Assembly: GCF_958979055.1 (NCBI RefSeq)
Contig: NC_084889.1
Coordinates: forward strand, 7,991,761 to 8,055,760
DNA length: 64,000 bases
Origin: Alnus glutinosa
Taxonomy: Eukaryota; Streptophyta; Magnoliopsida; Fagales; Betulaceae
Reading direction: 5' to 3'
Below the pieces are notes generated by a model that searched no databases, was not told the DNA's origin, and saw nothing but the letters and a program-made list of their open reading frames with translations. The stretch's first letter is position 1. The number at the start of each line of letters is the position of its first letter. A program made the translations under genes and the position numbers. Shown here in pieces: positions 12,399-23,726 of this stretch.

Positions 12399-12408
12399 TA
12401 TATAAATA
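12387..12408 (+). promoter_or_regulatory. TATA box and ACGT element of the TMEM18 gene
   Basis: TATATAAATA at 12399-12408 lies about 95 bp upstream of the start codon. TGACGTTA, an ACGT-core element of the type bound by bZIP factors, sits just upstream at 12387-12394. Confidence 0.55.
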
Positions 12409-12493
12409 CCTATAAACGGGCGATCTGAGGCATCGACTTCCCGACTCTAGCACAATCTAAAGGCAGCGCAGAGAGCTTTTGGTTTTGAACTCA

Positions 12494-15400
12494 ATGGAGG
12501 AGCTGAAATCGGCTATGGACCAGCACATGGAGCAAATGGCCGATCTCGTCCAGAAATTATCCGCCGAGCTCCGTTCCGGTCTTCGTCCCGCCTACGACAA
12601 CTTCATCGGCTTCTTCCACGCCATCGACTGGAAGGTAACGCCACTCCAATCATTGTTCTGTTTGCTCCACGGAAACCAAAACTTTATATGCAATGCCCAG
12701 ATCTTAAAATCTCATTTTCTTTCCGGTCCTTACTTTGGTTTTCGAAATGGACTTGAGTGTCCAAAATTCCAAACTCACCCAGATCTTGAATCTTATGCAA
12801 ATACTCAGTTTCTGTGATAATTTGCTGACTGCAATAAGTCTCATTTGGTGGAAATGGGTTAACCCCCCCCCGTTTTTTTTGGTTTGGTCAGTTCCATAAA
12901 TAAATCTAATGCTAACATGAATCTAGATTTGCAGCCACGATCATGATAGCCCAACTGAAAATGTGCAGTCTTGTAGATTTATATTATAGTATAAGTGATG
13001 CATAACGTAGCTGTCTTATATTGGCTTAACTTGTGGAAAATTGAAATTAAAATCTTCGGAGTTTTGTCTCTCAATGTCAGTGTGTCTGCATTATTATACG
13101 TGTTTCATTCATGTTCAGCTGGCTAATATCTCTTCAAAACTGGTTATTTTGTATGTTTGTAAGTATGATTTGTGTGGTTATCATATGGTTTGTGGTTTAG
13201 ATCCTATTTGTGATGATTTTTTTGATGAATTATTTGTGACGATTATTTGATTTTTTATTGCTTTTGACAGGAACCTTGGTTAGCTTGCTTAATGGGGTTC
13301 CATGTCGTGTTGCTGCTGCTAACGATCTTCTCAAGGAAGAATATCAATTTTCAGATGTGCTTGTTCCTTCTTGCGTGTAGGTCTTTTACTTCCATATTCT
13401 CTACAGTCATCTTCTGATTTTAGCTATTTAAGTTGCTTATTATTGTTTATGAGAGTTTGATTTTAATTGGTTAAGATAGTTGCTTTCCTTTTTCTTGATA
13501 TCTTGATAATTGATTTCCTAGTAATCAAAGAAAAAAAAATTTGTTTAACTTGATGAAGGATATGAATTATTTTATTGTTTCCGGGGGGTGGGGTGCTGGA
13601 GAATGTGAGGGTTTTTAGTAATAACTCGTGTTAATTGGTTACGTATCTAGGGTATGTGACAAGGGCATTGATGGAATTATATCTATGTCCCTCATTAAGT
13701 GAATAAAAGATAAATAGGGATTTATGTCCCATTAGGTTAGGAAAGAAATAAGGGATTGATATTCCCATTAGTAGCCTAAAAATAAGGGATTGATATTCCC
13801 ATTATTAAGTAGTGGAATTTTAGGAATAGGAAAAGGGAAATGCCCATTGATAACTGAGTAACATGCATGATTTTGATGCAAAGACTAGTTGAATTAGCCA
13901 TCATGGTCCAAGTTGTGACCGAAGAACATATTACATAGGGCAACATAATCCACCAATTTCTTTAGAACTAGTGGCTGAGGAAATAATTGAAGCACAGGTT
14001 GTTTCCCACGTAATAAAGTTTTTGCCTTCAAACACACCAAAAGATGCAAATGGGCACCATCTTCCAAATTGCAGCACTCCTCAGCCTTCCAGACTTCCAC
14101 CAACAAGCAAACAAGTCAATAACTCTTCTCGGCATAACCCGACATACCAAAACGATTGAAAATATTAGTCCACAAATCGTAAGCCATATCACAGTGAAGA
14201 AGAAGATGATCCATAGATTCTCTATCTCTCTTGCACAAGTAACATCTGTCCACAAGCAACATTTGTCCCCGTTTTCATACGCTGTATCTTTGGACGGTGG
14301 CGTTTTTGTCCCCACTGGCTATTAGATTTGCTAATTTCCTTGTTCATTTTTCTATTCCTAGTTAAGTGTTTCATTTTGTATACTTCCAGTGTGCTTAACA
14401 TTAAATATGCAAAAAAATTATGGTGTGCACTCTGCCATCTTGCATTGAAATAAAAAGTCTCTCAAGAGTGCAGAACAATAAGCAATGTAATAAAAGATGT
14501 CAATTCACTCGGATGTTCTTTTAAGCACATGATCTTGAAGTTATCTTGACTAGCGCAGTTTTTGTTTTCATTATAATTTAATTTCAAAAATGAAAAACAT
14601 CACATTCAAACACCAAGATACTTCTCTGTTTAATTAAATTTTTTGTTGCTGCTAAACGACCTGTCATTCAAGACACTACAGCTTGTAGCCCATCAAAACT
14701 ACTTCTCATGAAGCTAATTGGATTTTAATGGATCTTGTTGAATGATTAAAAGTTTGTTGTTCTATTTTAAATGACATAAATACTGTTTCCAAATTTGAAA
14801 TAAGATCTACCTTAAATTTATAAGAATCTTTCTTTTTACTTTTTTATAAGTAAATTTAAGAAATGGCACTACCAATATGTAAGCCCCATAAACCTCAATT
14901 TACCACAATCTATGTATAATAGGTAAGCAGAACACCATAAATGACAAAATATTACCACAAGAAATGTTCATAAGGAGAGAAAAACTCCTATATATTTGTA
15001 TACTACAACTACAACATAAAAGAGTTTAAGAGAGATGGGTCAGAAGCTTAAAATCTAAAAGGCTTCCTGTTCAAAGAAAAAGTTGCAGATTTGGTACACC
15101 ATTTACAAACATGCATATAAAATATTCAACAAAACAAAACTTCGTTTCCTGTTAGAAGCTTCAGGAAGACAGACCTATTCCATGAATCTACAATACATGA
15201 CACATTGCCACTCAATGAGAGCATATATATGATACACGAACATGAAAATCCAAGTCTATGAGGTTCACCAATACTAACAGTAGTCTTAAATATGAACTAT
15301 TCTTCCCAAGGGAATTTTGAATGATTTTTTTTTTAATTAAAATAAAATAAAATAAAAAAAACTCACTCTAAATACGTTCATATATGTCATACACCATTGC

Positions 15401-18285
15401 AGCCTAATTGATTTATTACTGAATATGTTGAAACATCATTATTCTTGTGATTGCAGATATTAAATGTCCCCTTCTATAATGCTTTTAAAAGAAGGAAACA
15501 TTCTTTTTGAAAGCAATATCTACGAAGATAGTACAATAACCTAATCCCATAAAAAACAAAAAAGTACATCACTATTCAACCAAGTAGTTTAGACAGACCA
15601 ACCTTTACCTCTTCATCACAAATTGAGCGGAGAAGAAAATGAACCTTGGTATTGTAAAGGATACGGAAGTTCTCAATAGTTTTGTGAATTGATACAACAT
15701 CTGAAAATGAAAACAAATGTTAAAGTTGATAATTTCAGAACTTTTCTAAACCAGCAAATTTAGTAAACCAATTTTGAAGAAATCATCTCACTAATGGCAG
15801 AAGAAACCAAAAATCAACATTATAATTTGATAAACTAAGACCAATGAAAGAAACCAATAGGAGTTTCATCCATCAATGGAGCCTTGGTTTGACGAAGTTC
15901 CGCTTTCATTTCAGCAGCAGATGCCTTCCTTTTTCTCCTAGAAGCCATCTCAGATTTCTGCATATTCAATTGAATCAAAAAGGAAAAAAAATTAAGACTC
16001 CCATTCTTCCTGAGAACCAAACAGAGCATAAGATTCAAAATTGAAAAGGAGACTGAGAGAGAAGGATCGAACATGAACAGCAGCTTCAATCTCAGACTCA
16101 ACGAAGACGTCGAGGCGAGCGAAGGAATCGTTGCCTTAAAAATGGAAATTCTGTCACGTTCATGAAAATTCTTGCAAATACATATTCAATTAAAGCATAA
16201 AAAATGAAAATTCTTGATTAAGAGAATGTCTGTTAGCTGAACATGATACCATACCCAAGATTGAGAAAGAAATTTGAGAAAAGGGTGAATGGAGGGTTAA
16301 AGAGAGAGTTAATGAACGGCCAGGTGGTGTAGGCTTTGTTTTCTCCTCTCCTAAAACCCAACAACTGTTAAACATGCACTTTCATTCAAACACTTAAAAC
16401 GCTTCTTAACCTTGTGTTTTCATTGAACCATGTTATGATTTTAAACCACCTTGACTTGTGCTTCGGCTATTATATATATATATATATATATGATTCTTGT
16501 GATTGAGTTAATGCACTATAGGACTCTTTTCAAAATCCGGCACACCAAGGTGGTCCGGTGGGGATGCAACTGCAGAAACATTTGTGCTCTATTTGAGTTA
16601 TTCTTGTAGTGTTATAGGGCACTACTTTGGGTTTTAGCGCAGTGCTATCTCAATGCCTCAGATTATCTCCACCGATGGAGGAAAATCTATGTGATAGATT
16701 TAGTTATTTGTCCACCAATCTTGTCATCATTCCTTTTCATTTGCAGTTAGAGATAAGCTTTTATTTGCTTGTCTTAGTATGGCTTTGATCTTAATTAAAA
16801 ATAAAAATCATGGTAGCCTTTCTCAATCTGTACCCAATGAGGATACCTACTTCTATTTCACCTCCTATCTCCATTACCTCAATTGCACTGATGTTCTATG
16901 GATGTAGCAGCAGCAACCCATAGTTCCTGGAAATTGTGTGGTAACTCTTCATCTGGCCCCAAACAATTTTCTAGTTGTAATTTCGGATTTATTAAACTAG
17001 CATATCACAGTAGTTTATGGATGCATCTAATTATGGGAGATTTTCTTCCATTAAAATTTTATTATTTTAATGGGTGGTACAAACAGTGACAAAAAATTTC
17101 CATGGTTACTTTTCCCAATAATTACAGAATGCCATTGCCACAGTACATTTGATTTCTCATAAGACATTGAGATGGATAGCAATTTCTTTTTGGAGTTTTG
17201 GAAACCTAGTCTATTCTCTGTCATTGTCTTGATAGATTGACATGATAATTGATTTTCATTTTGTTTTAGTAGTTTATGTAGACAAGTTAATGGTGTGGCC
17301 AGCAGTGATTTGACTCTCATATCATCCAAAAAATCCTTTGTTACTTATTCGTTTCATTTCCTTGTTCAGGCTATTGAATTTGTTTATACCATCATATCCC
17401 ACGTCACATTTTAAGTCATGTATCTACTTTTCCTCTGAAGTTTCACGTTGTACAATGATTTGTGAAAAACTGTTCTAAATCTCTCTTCCAGGAAAGCGAG
17501 AGAACTATAATTGTTTCACATGCTAAAATGGGACGTTCAACTATATTTCGAACTTCAACATGTTAAAACATTTTGGAATAACTAAGAGATAGTCTAAAGT
17601 TGAAAATCTTAGATGTGTTGCTTTGATGTTTCAATTAAATGTTTCCCATGCACTTGCACTAAATTTATTTCACGTCAGCAGTTTGGTACTTCGCTTTTTA
17701 GACATCATTATCTTTTAACTATGGATATATGTACTTTTAGTAAGGCCAGCCATGACTAGGATTGAAGCTCATCATACTCATACCAAATGCACCTGGTGTC
17801 GACTTTTAGTATATAACAAAAAAGCTCATCGTTCTGCACTCCAAGTTATGCATGCCATATATAACAAAAAAAATTAGTTTCCCATTCATGCTTATTTTGA
17901 TTCTCTATGAAACCATGGCCTAATATAAGTGGTGACGTGGTGCAGTGGCTGGTGTATATTTTGCTGAGAATCTCAATAGATTCCTGGGTGAAAATTGGAA
18001 GAGCTTTGCCGGGCAGAACTATTTTGATCGGACCGGAGTTTTTCTCTCGACGCTTTGGTCTGGGCCTCTTCTAGTCATTGCTATCCTAATCTTGGTCAGT
18101 GTCAATCACTTTGCAACTGAGTTTTTCCCTATGGTAAATGCTTTTTCTCAGTTGTGCTTACTTGGACCTTCTCTTTCCTTTTGCAGGTAAACACTCTCTT
18201 TTCCTTATGTCACCTCATTGTTAGATGGAAAAGGGCTGAGCTCACATATCGTGCGAGGCTTGCTCGTAACAACAAGCAGGATTGA
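12494..18285 (+). CDS. TMEM18: TMEM18 (transmembrane protein 18) homologue
   Basis: Four exons join in frame: 12494..12634, 13271..13376, 17946..18094 and 18187..18285, giving 164 residues and ending in TGA. The start [20 protein letters not shown] is amphipathic. [15 protein letters not shown] spans the first junction, hydrophobic segments lie at about 52-66, 75-90 and 115-140, and the tail is basic ([18 protein letters not shown]). This order and length match the TMEM18 family. Family knowledge from animals places TMEM18 in the inner nuclear membrane, with its basic tail binding DNA; the plant role is not established. Exon phases agree at every junction (0, 1, 0). Intron 2 is 4.6 kb and holds transposon debris and a minus-strand gene remnant. 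Confidence 0.92.
13890..14320 (-). mobile_element. LINE (L1-type) 3' fragment in TMEM18 intron 2
   Basis: On the minus strand, frames carry remnants of the zf-RVT region ([15 protein letters not shown] nucleotides) followed by [20 protein letters not shown]. The latter resembles the same region of the LINE piece at 42125-42660. Frameshifts break it. Confidence 0.6.
15600..16140 (-). pseudogene. Possible nested or captured gene fragment of three exon-like blocks
   Basis: On the minus strand three exon-like blocks appear in order. One at about 16130-16070 reads [19 protein letters not shown]. One at about 15961-15840 follows an atatgcag acceptor and reads [20 protein letters not shown] up to a GT. 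One at about 15700-15605 follows ttttcag and reads [20 protein letters not shown], ending GAAGAG before gtaaag. Blocks bounded by splice-like sites suggest a real gene or a genomic fragment captured by a transposon. I do not recognise the family. No full start-to-stop model could be made. Confidence 0.4.
16471..16491. repeat. (TA)n microsatellite in TMEM18 intron 2
   Basis: Short TA run in otherwise unremarkable intron sequence. Confidence 0.8.
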
Positions 18286-19637
18286 TTTCCTGTTGCTGTG
18301 ATGTTGACTGAACACCCCCCCACCCCACAATGTTAATTTGCTAGCCATAGCCAGTAGTGTTTGTCATATTATGATAAATAATAATAAAAAAAAAAAAAAA
18401 AAAAAAAATTACTATTTTTTTTTTTTTTGGAACTTTTTGACTTTCCAAGTTTTGAATGGTGTAAAAATGCGCTCAATCCTTGTATACCATTTTGTTTCCG
18501 TTTTATAGAATTTACTTCCTTCTTGTCACGGCTATTGTATGTAGACTTGGAGGATTAAGTCCCCTCTTTTCCCCCCTGCTAAAATAAGGGTTTGGGAGTA
18601 AGTCTAGCATTTTTCATTCTTTATTCCCTCCTGGCAGTACTTTTGGCCTACTTGAGAGAGATGTTTCTGTAACAATATATTCTATGACCATTTACAGAGG
18701 AGGATAATTTCTGATATTTGTCTTCTTTTCAATAGATAGATAAAATATTGTCTGAGGATGAGGTACAAACATGTTGAAATTAGGATGAGAGTAAGGGTAG
18801 AAACTACATTTTTATTCTATAATTATCTCATAAATCAACCTTTGGATTTTTATTTTTTATTTTTAAAATAATGACTCATTTAAGGGTTGATTAGGACTGA
18901 TTCGTTAGCCTTATAGGATAAAAATGTGATTTATAACATTATTTAATTCGGAGTCAGAAGTGAAATCATGTAGTTTACTTTATTAAAAATAATGAAAATA
19001 ATAATAAAAACCTTATAATCTTGACCCAAAAAAAAGAGCGCTAGGCCAAAAAGACTAATGATTTTATATGCTAATAGTGAAATTGCGATTTATTTTTGTA
19101 GTCTAGATTTTTATTTTTATTTTTATTTTTTTATACTATTGCATTTAAAAGCGTATATAATGTTATACCATTCAAAAAACTTAGATGATGTGGTAATATT
19201 TTTACTATGCGGCAATATATACATGATTATATTTTTAAATTTTAATTTAGATCATCAATTAAAATATTATATGAAGCATGAAATAGATCTTGTTTGTTTA
19301 CAAAGTTCGTAATGGACATAAATTTTTTACAGATTAGATTGTATGAAAATTCTTCCAACTCAATCTCAAAAAGTATCATATTTTTTTAATAAGTAATTTT
19401 ATTTAGTAGACTAATATACGATTGTTATACAACAATTAGAATGACGTGACAGTGAAAATCAATCATTGGATCAACAATGTCTTGTTAAAAAAAAAAAATA
19501 GTTGATTTTTACTGTCACACCATCTCAATTATATAGTAGTCATATAATAATTTACTAAATAATATTACTATTTTTTAATAAGACTTTCTTATTTTTTATT
19601 TTTTATTTTTTAATAGCATTAATAAAAACATGTATAA
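18286..19637. other. TMEM18 3' flank and AT-rich intergenic DNA
   Basis: Poly-A and poly-T runs at about 18388-18430, then AT-rich sequence without a gene. A MITE lies at 19391-19571. Confidence 0.5.
19391..19571. mobile_element. TTATTTAGTAGACTG-family MITE, second copy
   Basis: The left end aagtaattttatttagtaga pairs with the right end tttactaaataatattacta. The centre carries the same gtgacagtgaaaatcaatca-type inverted repeat as the copy at 8771. Confidence 0.6.
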
Positions 19638-20069
19638 GGGCACTCCCATCAATTTTCCAACCATTTTCCCTATATTTAGGGAACAAAACTATTTTTTGCT
19701 TTCCTATAAAAAATCATACAACTATAGATTCCCTTAATTTTTCCTATATCAATTAAATACTATTTATTTATCTTATTTTATTATGTTTTCTCTTTATTAT
19801 TTTATTTCTTTTTTCTTTTTTTTCTCTCTTCCTCTCTCTCGTCTTCTCCAGAAACTTCCTCAAATCCCTCCTCTCTCGCCTCAGCCTCCTTCACCCTCCA
19901 CGGCCTCCTCAATCCTCTCCCCAAACTCCACCACTCCTCTCACCTTCAATTTTGAGGCCGATCACTTGTTGAGTTCAAGCCAACCATGCTCCACAAAATG
20001 TTGGGTCTGTAACTTTAGGCATTTGATACAAGTGTTTGTTGGATCCATCAAATCTTTTGTGGGAATAGG

Positions 20070-21166
20070 TGATGAGTGCCAAAAAGTGTATATTTGGACT
20101 CCTTAATTTACATTAGTTAAACCTTTAGCTTTGTTACTTTCTGATATTTTGGTTAGTTTTAGTGTTTTTGCGTTTTGCAGGACAATAAGAGAAAAATGAC
20201 AATTTTCAAGGCAAAAATACATAGAAAAGCTGAATTTTCAAAAATACTGAAAAAGTAGATCGATCGAATATTAATTCAATCGATCGAAAAGTAGAAAATC
20301 GATCGATCGAATTTTTGCGGAACAGAAACCATAGCTAACTCTATAAATACGTCTTTTTTTCATTTTCTCAAAAAGAGGAGCCGCGGTAGAGACCGTTTGG
20401 GCGCCCCAAATGGCCGATTTTGACCTAGCTTAGGGTTCTTGGGTGATTTTCACCTAGAACCACCTTCCTTTGTAAGTTTATTTATGTTTTTATTGATTCT
20501 TCTTGTTCATTTACGTTTTCTTTAGTGATGTATAACTGAAATTTCGTCTAGGGTTGAGGATGAAACCTCACCATTGAATAGAAACTAAGTTTCATTGCTT
20601 GTTTATGCTATTTGAGTTTATGAGCTTTGATTTCTCATTGTTCTACTCCGATTTTTGAGATTATTATTGGATATCTCTTGTGATTTCCGGATACAAGTGA
20701 TGATTTGATATGGTTTCATTAAATTGATAGCTTGGGTTTTCATTTATGTTGGATATTCATTGTGTTTCATTCTATGGATACATTTGATGATTTAGTTGAA
20801 ACTAGATATCTTTTGTGATTTGTGGAAGAATGGATTCATTGAATGATTTAAACTATTTTTAAAGCAAAAGTAGAACATACCTAAGTTTGGTTTGAAAGAA
20901 TTCGAAATATGTGTGATGAGCATGAGATTAGGTTGTTGTGATTTGGTGAGTGTGGATTCCAAAACCCTAGACCCCTTTATTTTCATTATTTTTGTTTATG
21001 TTTTCTTTTGTTAAAAATCCCTAAATTTAGAACTAGGTTAAAATAGGATTAGTTTGAATAGAGATTAATTTTTGCAACACAATTCCCTATGGGATCGACC
21101 TCGCACTTGCAAAACGCTATATTGCAAACGATTCGTGCACTTGCGAGTATTAAAATTTGCACAACA
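20070..21166. mobile_element. Solo LTR with perfect 5-bp TSD (ATAGG)
   Basis: The element starts TGATGAGTGCCAAAAAGTG and ends CGAGTATTAAAATTTGCACAACA (last bases acaaca), giving TG..CA ends over 1,097 bp. ATAGG occurs directly before (20065-20069) and after (21167-21171). The interior is non-coding, with a cluster of cgatcgatcgaa motifs at about 20258-20315. Length, ends and TSD fit one LTR left by recombination, probably from a Ty3/gypsy element. Confidence 0.75.
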
Positions 21167-21400
21167 ATAGGCTACCGTCTTCCCATAGCCCAGTCCTCAC
21201 CAGCACGTCTCCATTATCTCCGACGGCGACCTCACCTCAGCACGTCTTCGTCGACCTCTCTTCGACGGAATCCTACGGCTTAGGATCGACGAGGATCCTT
21301 CTCTGGGCCCACCCAAGAAGCATCAAGGTCCCCGATGTGGTCATCCCCAACTTTTCCAGCAAGAAGCTTTGGCTCCAGAGGGTTTCAACCAGTGACATGC

Positions 21401-21422
21401 CCCCCCCCCCCCCCCAATTTCT

Positions 21423-21455
<33 letters not shown>

Positions 21456-21456
21456 C
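21401..21456. repeat. Poly-C then poly-T run
   Basis: About 15 C followed, after caatttctgga, by about 32 T. Length is uncertain in any assembly. Confidence 0.7.
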
Positions 21457-21646
21457 AGTTATTGGTTTTCACTTTTAAACGTGTTGAGACTTCGTGAGGT
21501 GAAACACAATTTTCCCTTCAAGCCTTCACCAACTCGACTCTAGCTACGTCACTGTTATAATCTCAAAATTAATCTCTATATAGCAAATGGGACTCTAACT
21601 CATGCTTAAACAATAAGCAAACTTTTAAGATGGAAAAAAAATTAAA

Positions 21647-21682
<36 letters not shown>

Positions 21683-23006
21683 ATTAGGGTATTTTTTGCC
21701 TATTGGCCCCTAACAAGGATTTTTTATTGTTTTTGCTCCTTGACCCATTCTCTTTTATCATCACTTCAACTGGTTTAATCTCATTTGGAACAATAGCTTC
21801 ATTATTAAAAATTTTTTCTTTAATATTTCACGAGTAACAGTGGAAATGTCTGAGAAGGATAACAATGGAAATAGCTTTTACAAATTTGCAGAGGTTTTCT
21901 TCTAAGTAAATTAAAGGGGTTTAGTAAAGCAGTGCATTGGAAGAAGACATGTGTAGACTCGAAGAGTCATACGCCTAGCAAATCTCGATTTCCTAAAAAT
22001 GCGTGGCAAAGATAACATAAAATGAGAATTTATTTCAATATAACTAGATGGCATTAGAAAAGTTTAGAAGATATGCGTTACATTTGTTTTGTGTTGCGTT
22101 TAGCAAAATGTGGTCTGTATAGAATATAATGTGTTTTGTATAACAGTATGTTAGTGGGCTACTGTGTTAGTTAGAATGAATTGTTCTAACAAAAGGAGCA
22201 ATATAATGTTAGTTTCAAGTGTCATGTCATCCAGGTAAAGCCTTGCAAGAACGTCAAGAAGTACACAATTCATCAAGCTGAAATTTCTCAATTTCAGTAG
22301 AGAAACTGAGAGCTTATTTTTTATTTTTCATTTTCTGAATCTTTAAATAACGGTTTTCTTTACTTTTTTTTCCCAAAAACTTTCTTTTCAATTTTGCTTA
22401 TTGATTTTTAATTTGAAGGGAATAATAAAAATATAAAATTTGGGTTATGTTTAATTTACTTAAAATTTAGCTTTATATACTTTAATCCCTAGTTACAAAA
22501 AAAAAAAAAAAAAAAAAATTTGGCCCCTTCCCATTAAAATGTCTGGCTCCGTCCCTGGTTTCAACGACGACAACACTAGCTAATTCAGCAACAACGACGG
22601 CGAGAAACGCTTCTTGTGTTTTCCAGTGAACTTTTTTGTCATCTCCTTCTATCGGATTCGGTGATGAAAATCCATTCTCTCTCCTCAACGAGTTCTATAT
22701 ATATATTATTGCATATTCTTCCTCCTAGCAAATACACAGATGAGAGAGTATGGTTCGAACATGGCCGTGAAAGAGATGAAGTGATGCGTGAAGCTAGCCT
22801 TGAAGGAGAGAGAGAGAGTCAGAGAGCCGGATTATTTTCATTAAAAAAATTCATTGGAAAGCTATAGTGCTACTCAATGTCGATTCACAGCAAGAACATG
22901 TAAATTTTGGGTACCTGTTATGGGGTAATTTTTGTGAGTTTTTATGAAATTTTCCCTATATTTAGGAAAGGGAACCAATATAGGGTGGCTGTTGAAAGTG
23001 CTCTAA

Positions 23007-23352
23007 GAGCACTAGCAGTAGATTCCCAACCATTTTTCTTATATTTAGAAAACAAAACTACTTTTTACTTCTTTTTTATTAAAATAATACATAGGGAAAA
23101 GAGCACTAGCAGTAGATTCCCAACCATTTTTCTTATATTTAGAAAACAAAACTACTTTTTACTTCTTTTTTATTAAAATAATACATAGGGAATGAATAGT
23201 AAAAATGTATACATAGGGAATTACTATTCATTCTCAACCCCCTCATCTAAATATAGGGCATCTGTTGTGGGAGGTTTTTTTTTTATGTTTTTCATGAAAT
23301 TTTTCATAAATATAAGGAATAAAACCAATATAAGGTAAATACTACTAATGCT
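23007..23352. mobile_element. MITE next to the large element, with a 94-bp tandem duplication of its left end
   Basis: GAGCACTAGCAGTAGATTCC starts at 23007 and again at 23101. The two copies are identical for more than 90 bp. The right end, read in reverse complement (agcattagtagtatttacc), resembles the left end. It abuts the larger element with only TAA between them. Confidence 0.5.
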
Positions 23353-23520
23353 GACCCGATTGATAGGAAATTTAGATCCATTTCTCACCACCCTATCACT
23401 TGCACATTGCCAATTAAAAAGAAAAAAGGTAGCCGTTATACATTATTACAACGGTCACCTTTTCAAACATTCGAAATCGAATGCCACCGAAACCTTTTCA
23501 ATTTCTCCATTGTCCTCCAA

Positions 23521-23525
<5 letters not shown>

Positions 23526-23578
<53 letters not shown>

Positions 23579-23579
23579 G
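23526..23579. repeat. (CT)n-(GT)n microsatellite in the PS1 5' leader
   Basis: About twenty CT units followed by five GT units, ending roughly 150 bp before the PS1 ATG. CT/GA tracts are common in plant 5' UTRs. Confidence 0.9.
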
Positions 23580-23726
23580 AAATCCTCGAGAAATCAATTT
23601 CTTGAACGCTCGGACCCAGAAAAGAAATTCTTCAATCACCACATTTTTTGCTCTTTCCCTTTCTCTCTATCGCTCTCTAAAACCCAAGAGAGAAAGAAAG
23701 AGAGAAAAGCCAAGCCCGCACCATCC

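Larger units (their letters stand above)
19638..23003. mobile_element. Large TAA-flanked inverted-repeat element (PIF/Harbinger-like), with inner insertions
   Basis: The left end GGGCACTCCCATCAATTTTCC and the reverse complement of the right end (GAGCACTTTCAACAGCCACC) are imperfect inverted repeats. Each is followed inward by a ccctatatttagg(g)aa block. The trinucleotide TAA flanks both sides (19635-19637 and 23004-23006), as expected for PIF/Harbinger-type target duplication. No transposase is seen. The interior holds C-rich gene-like fragments at 19830-20060 and 21172-21540, and a solo LTR. Confidence 0.5.

Noticed and set aside
23481..23726. N-terminal extension of PS1 upstream of 23727
   Set aside because: Only CT-repeat leader is translated there; the ATG at 23727 gives the normal FHA start.
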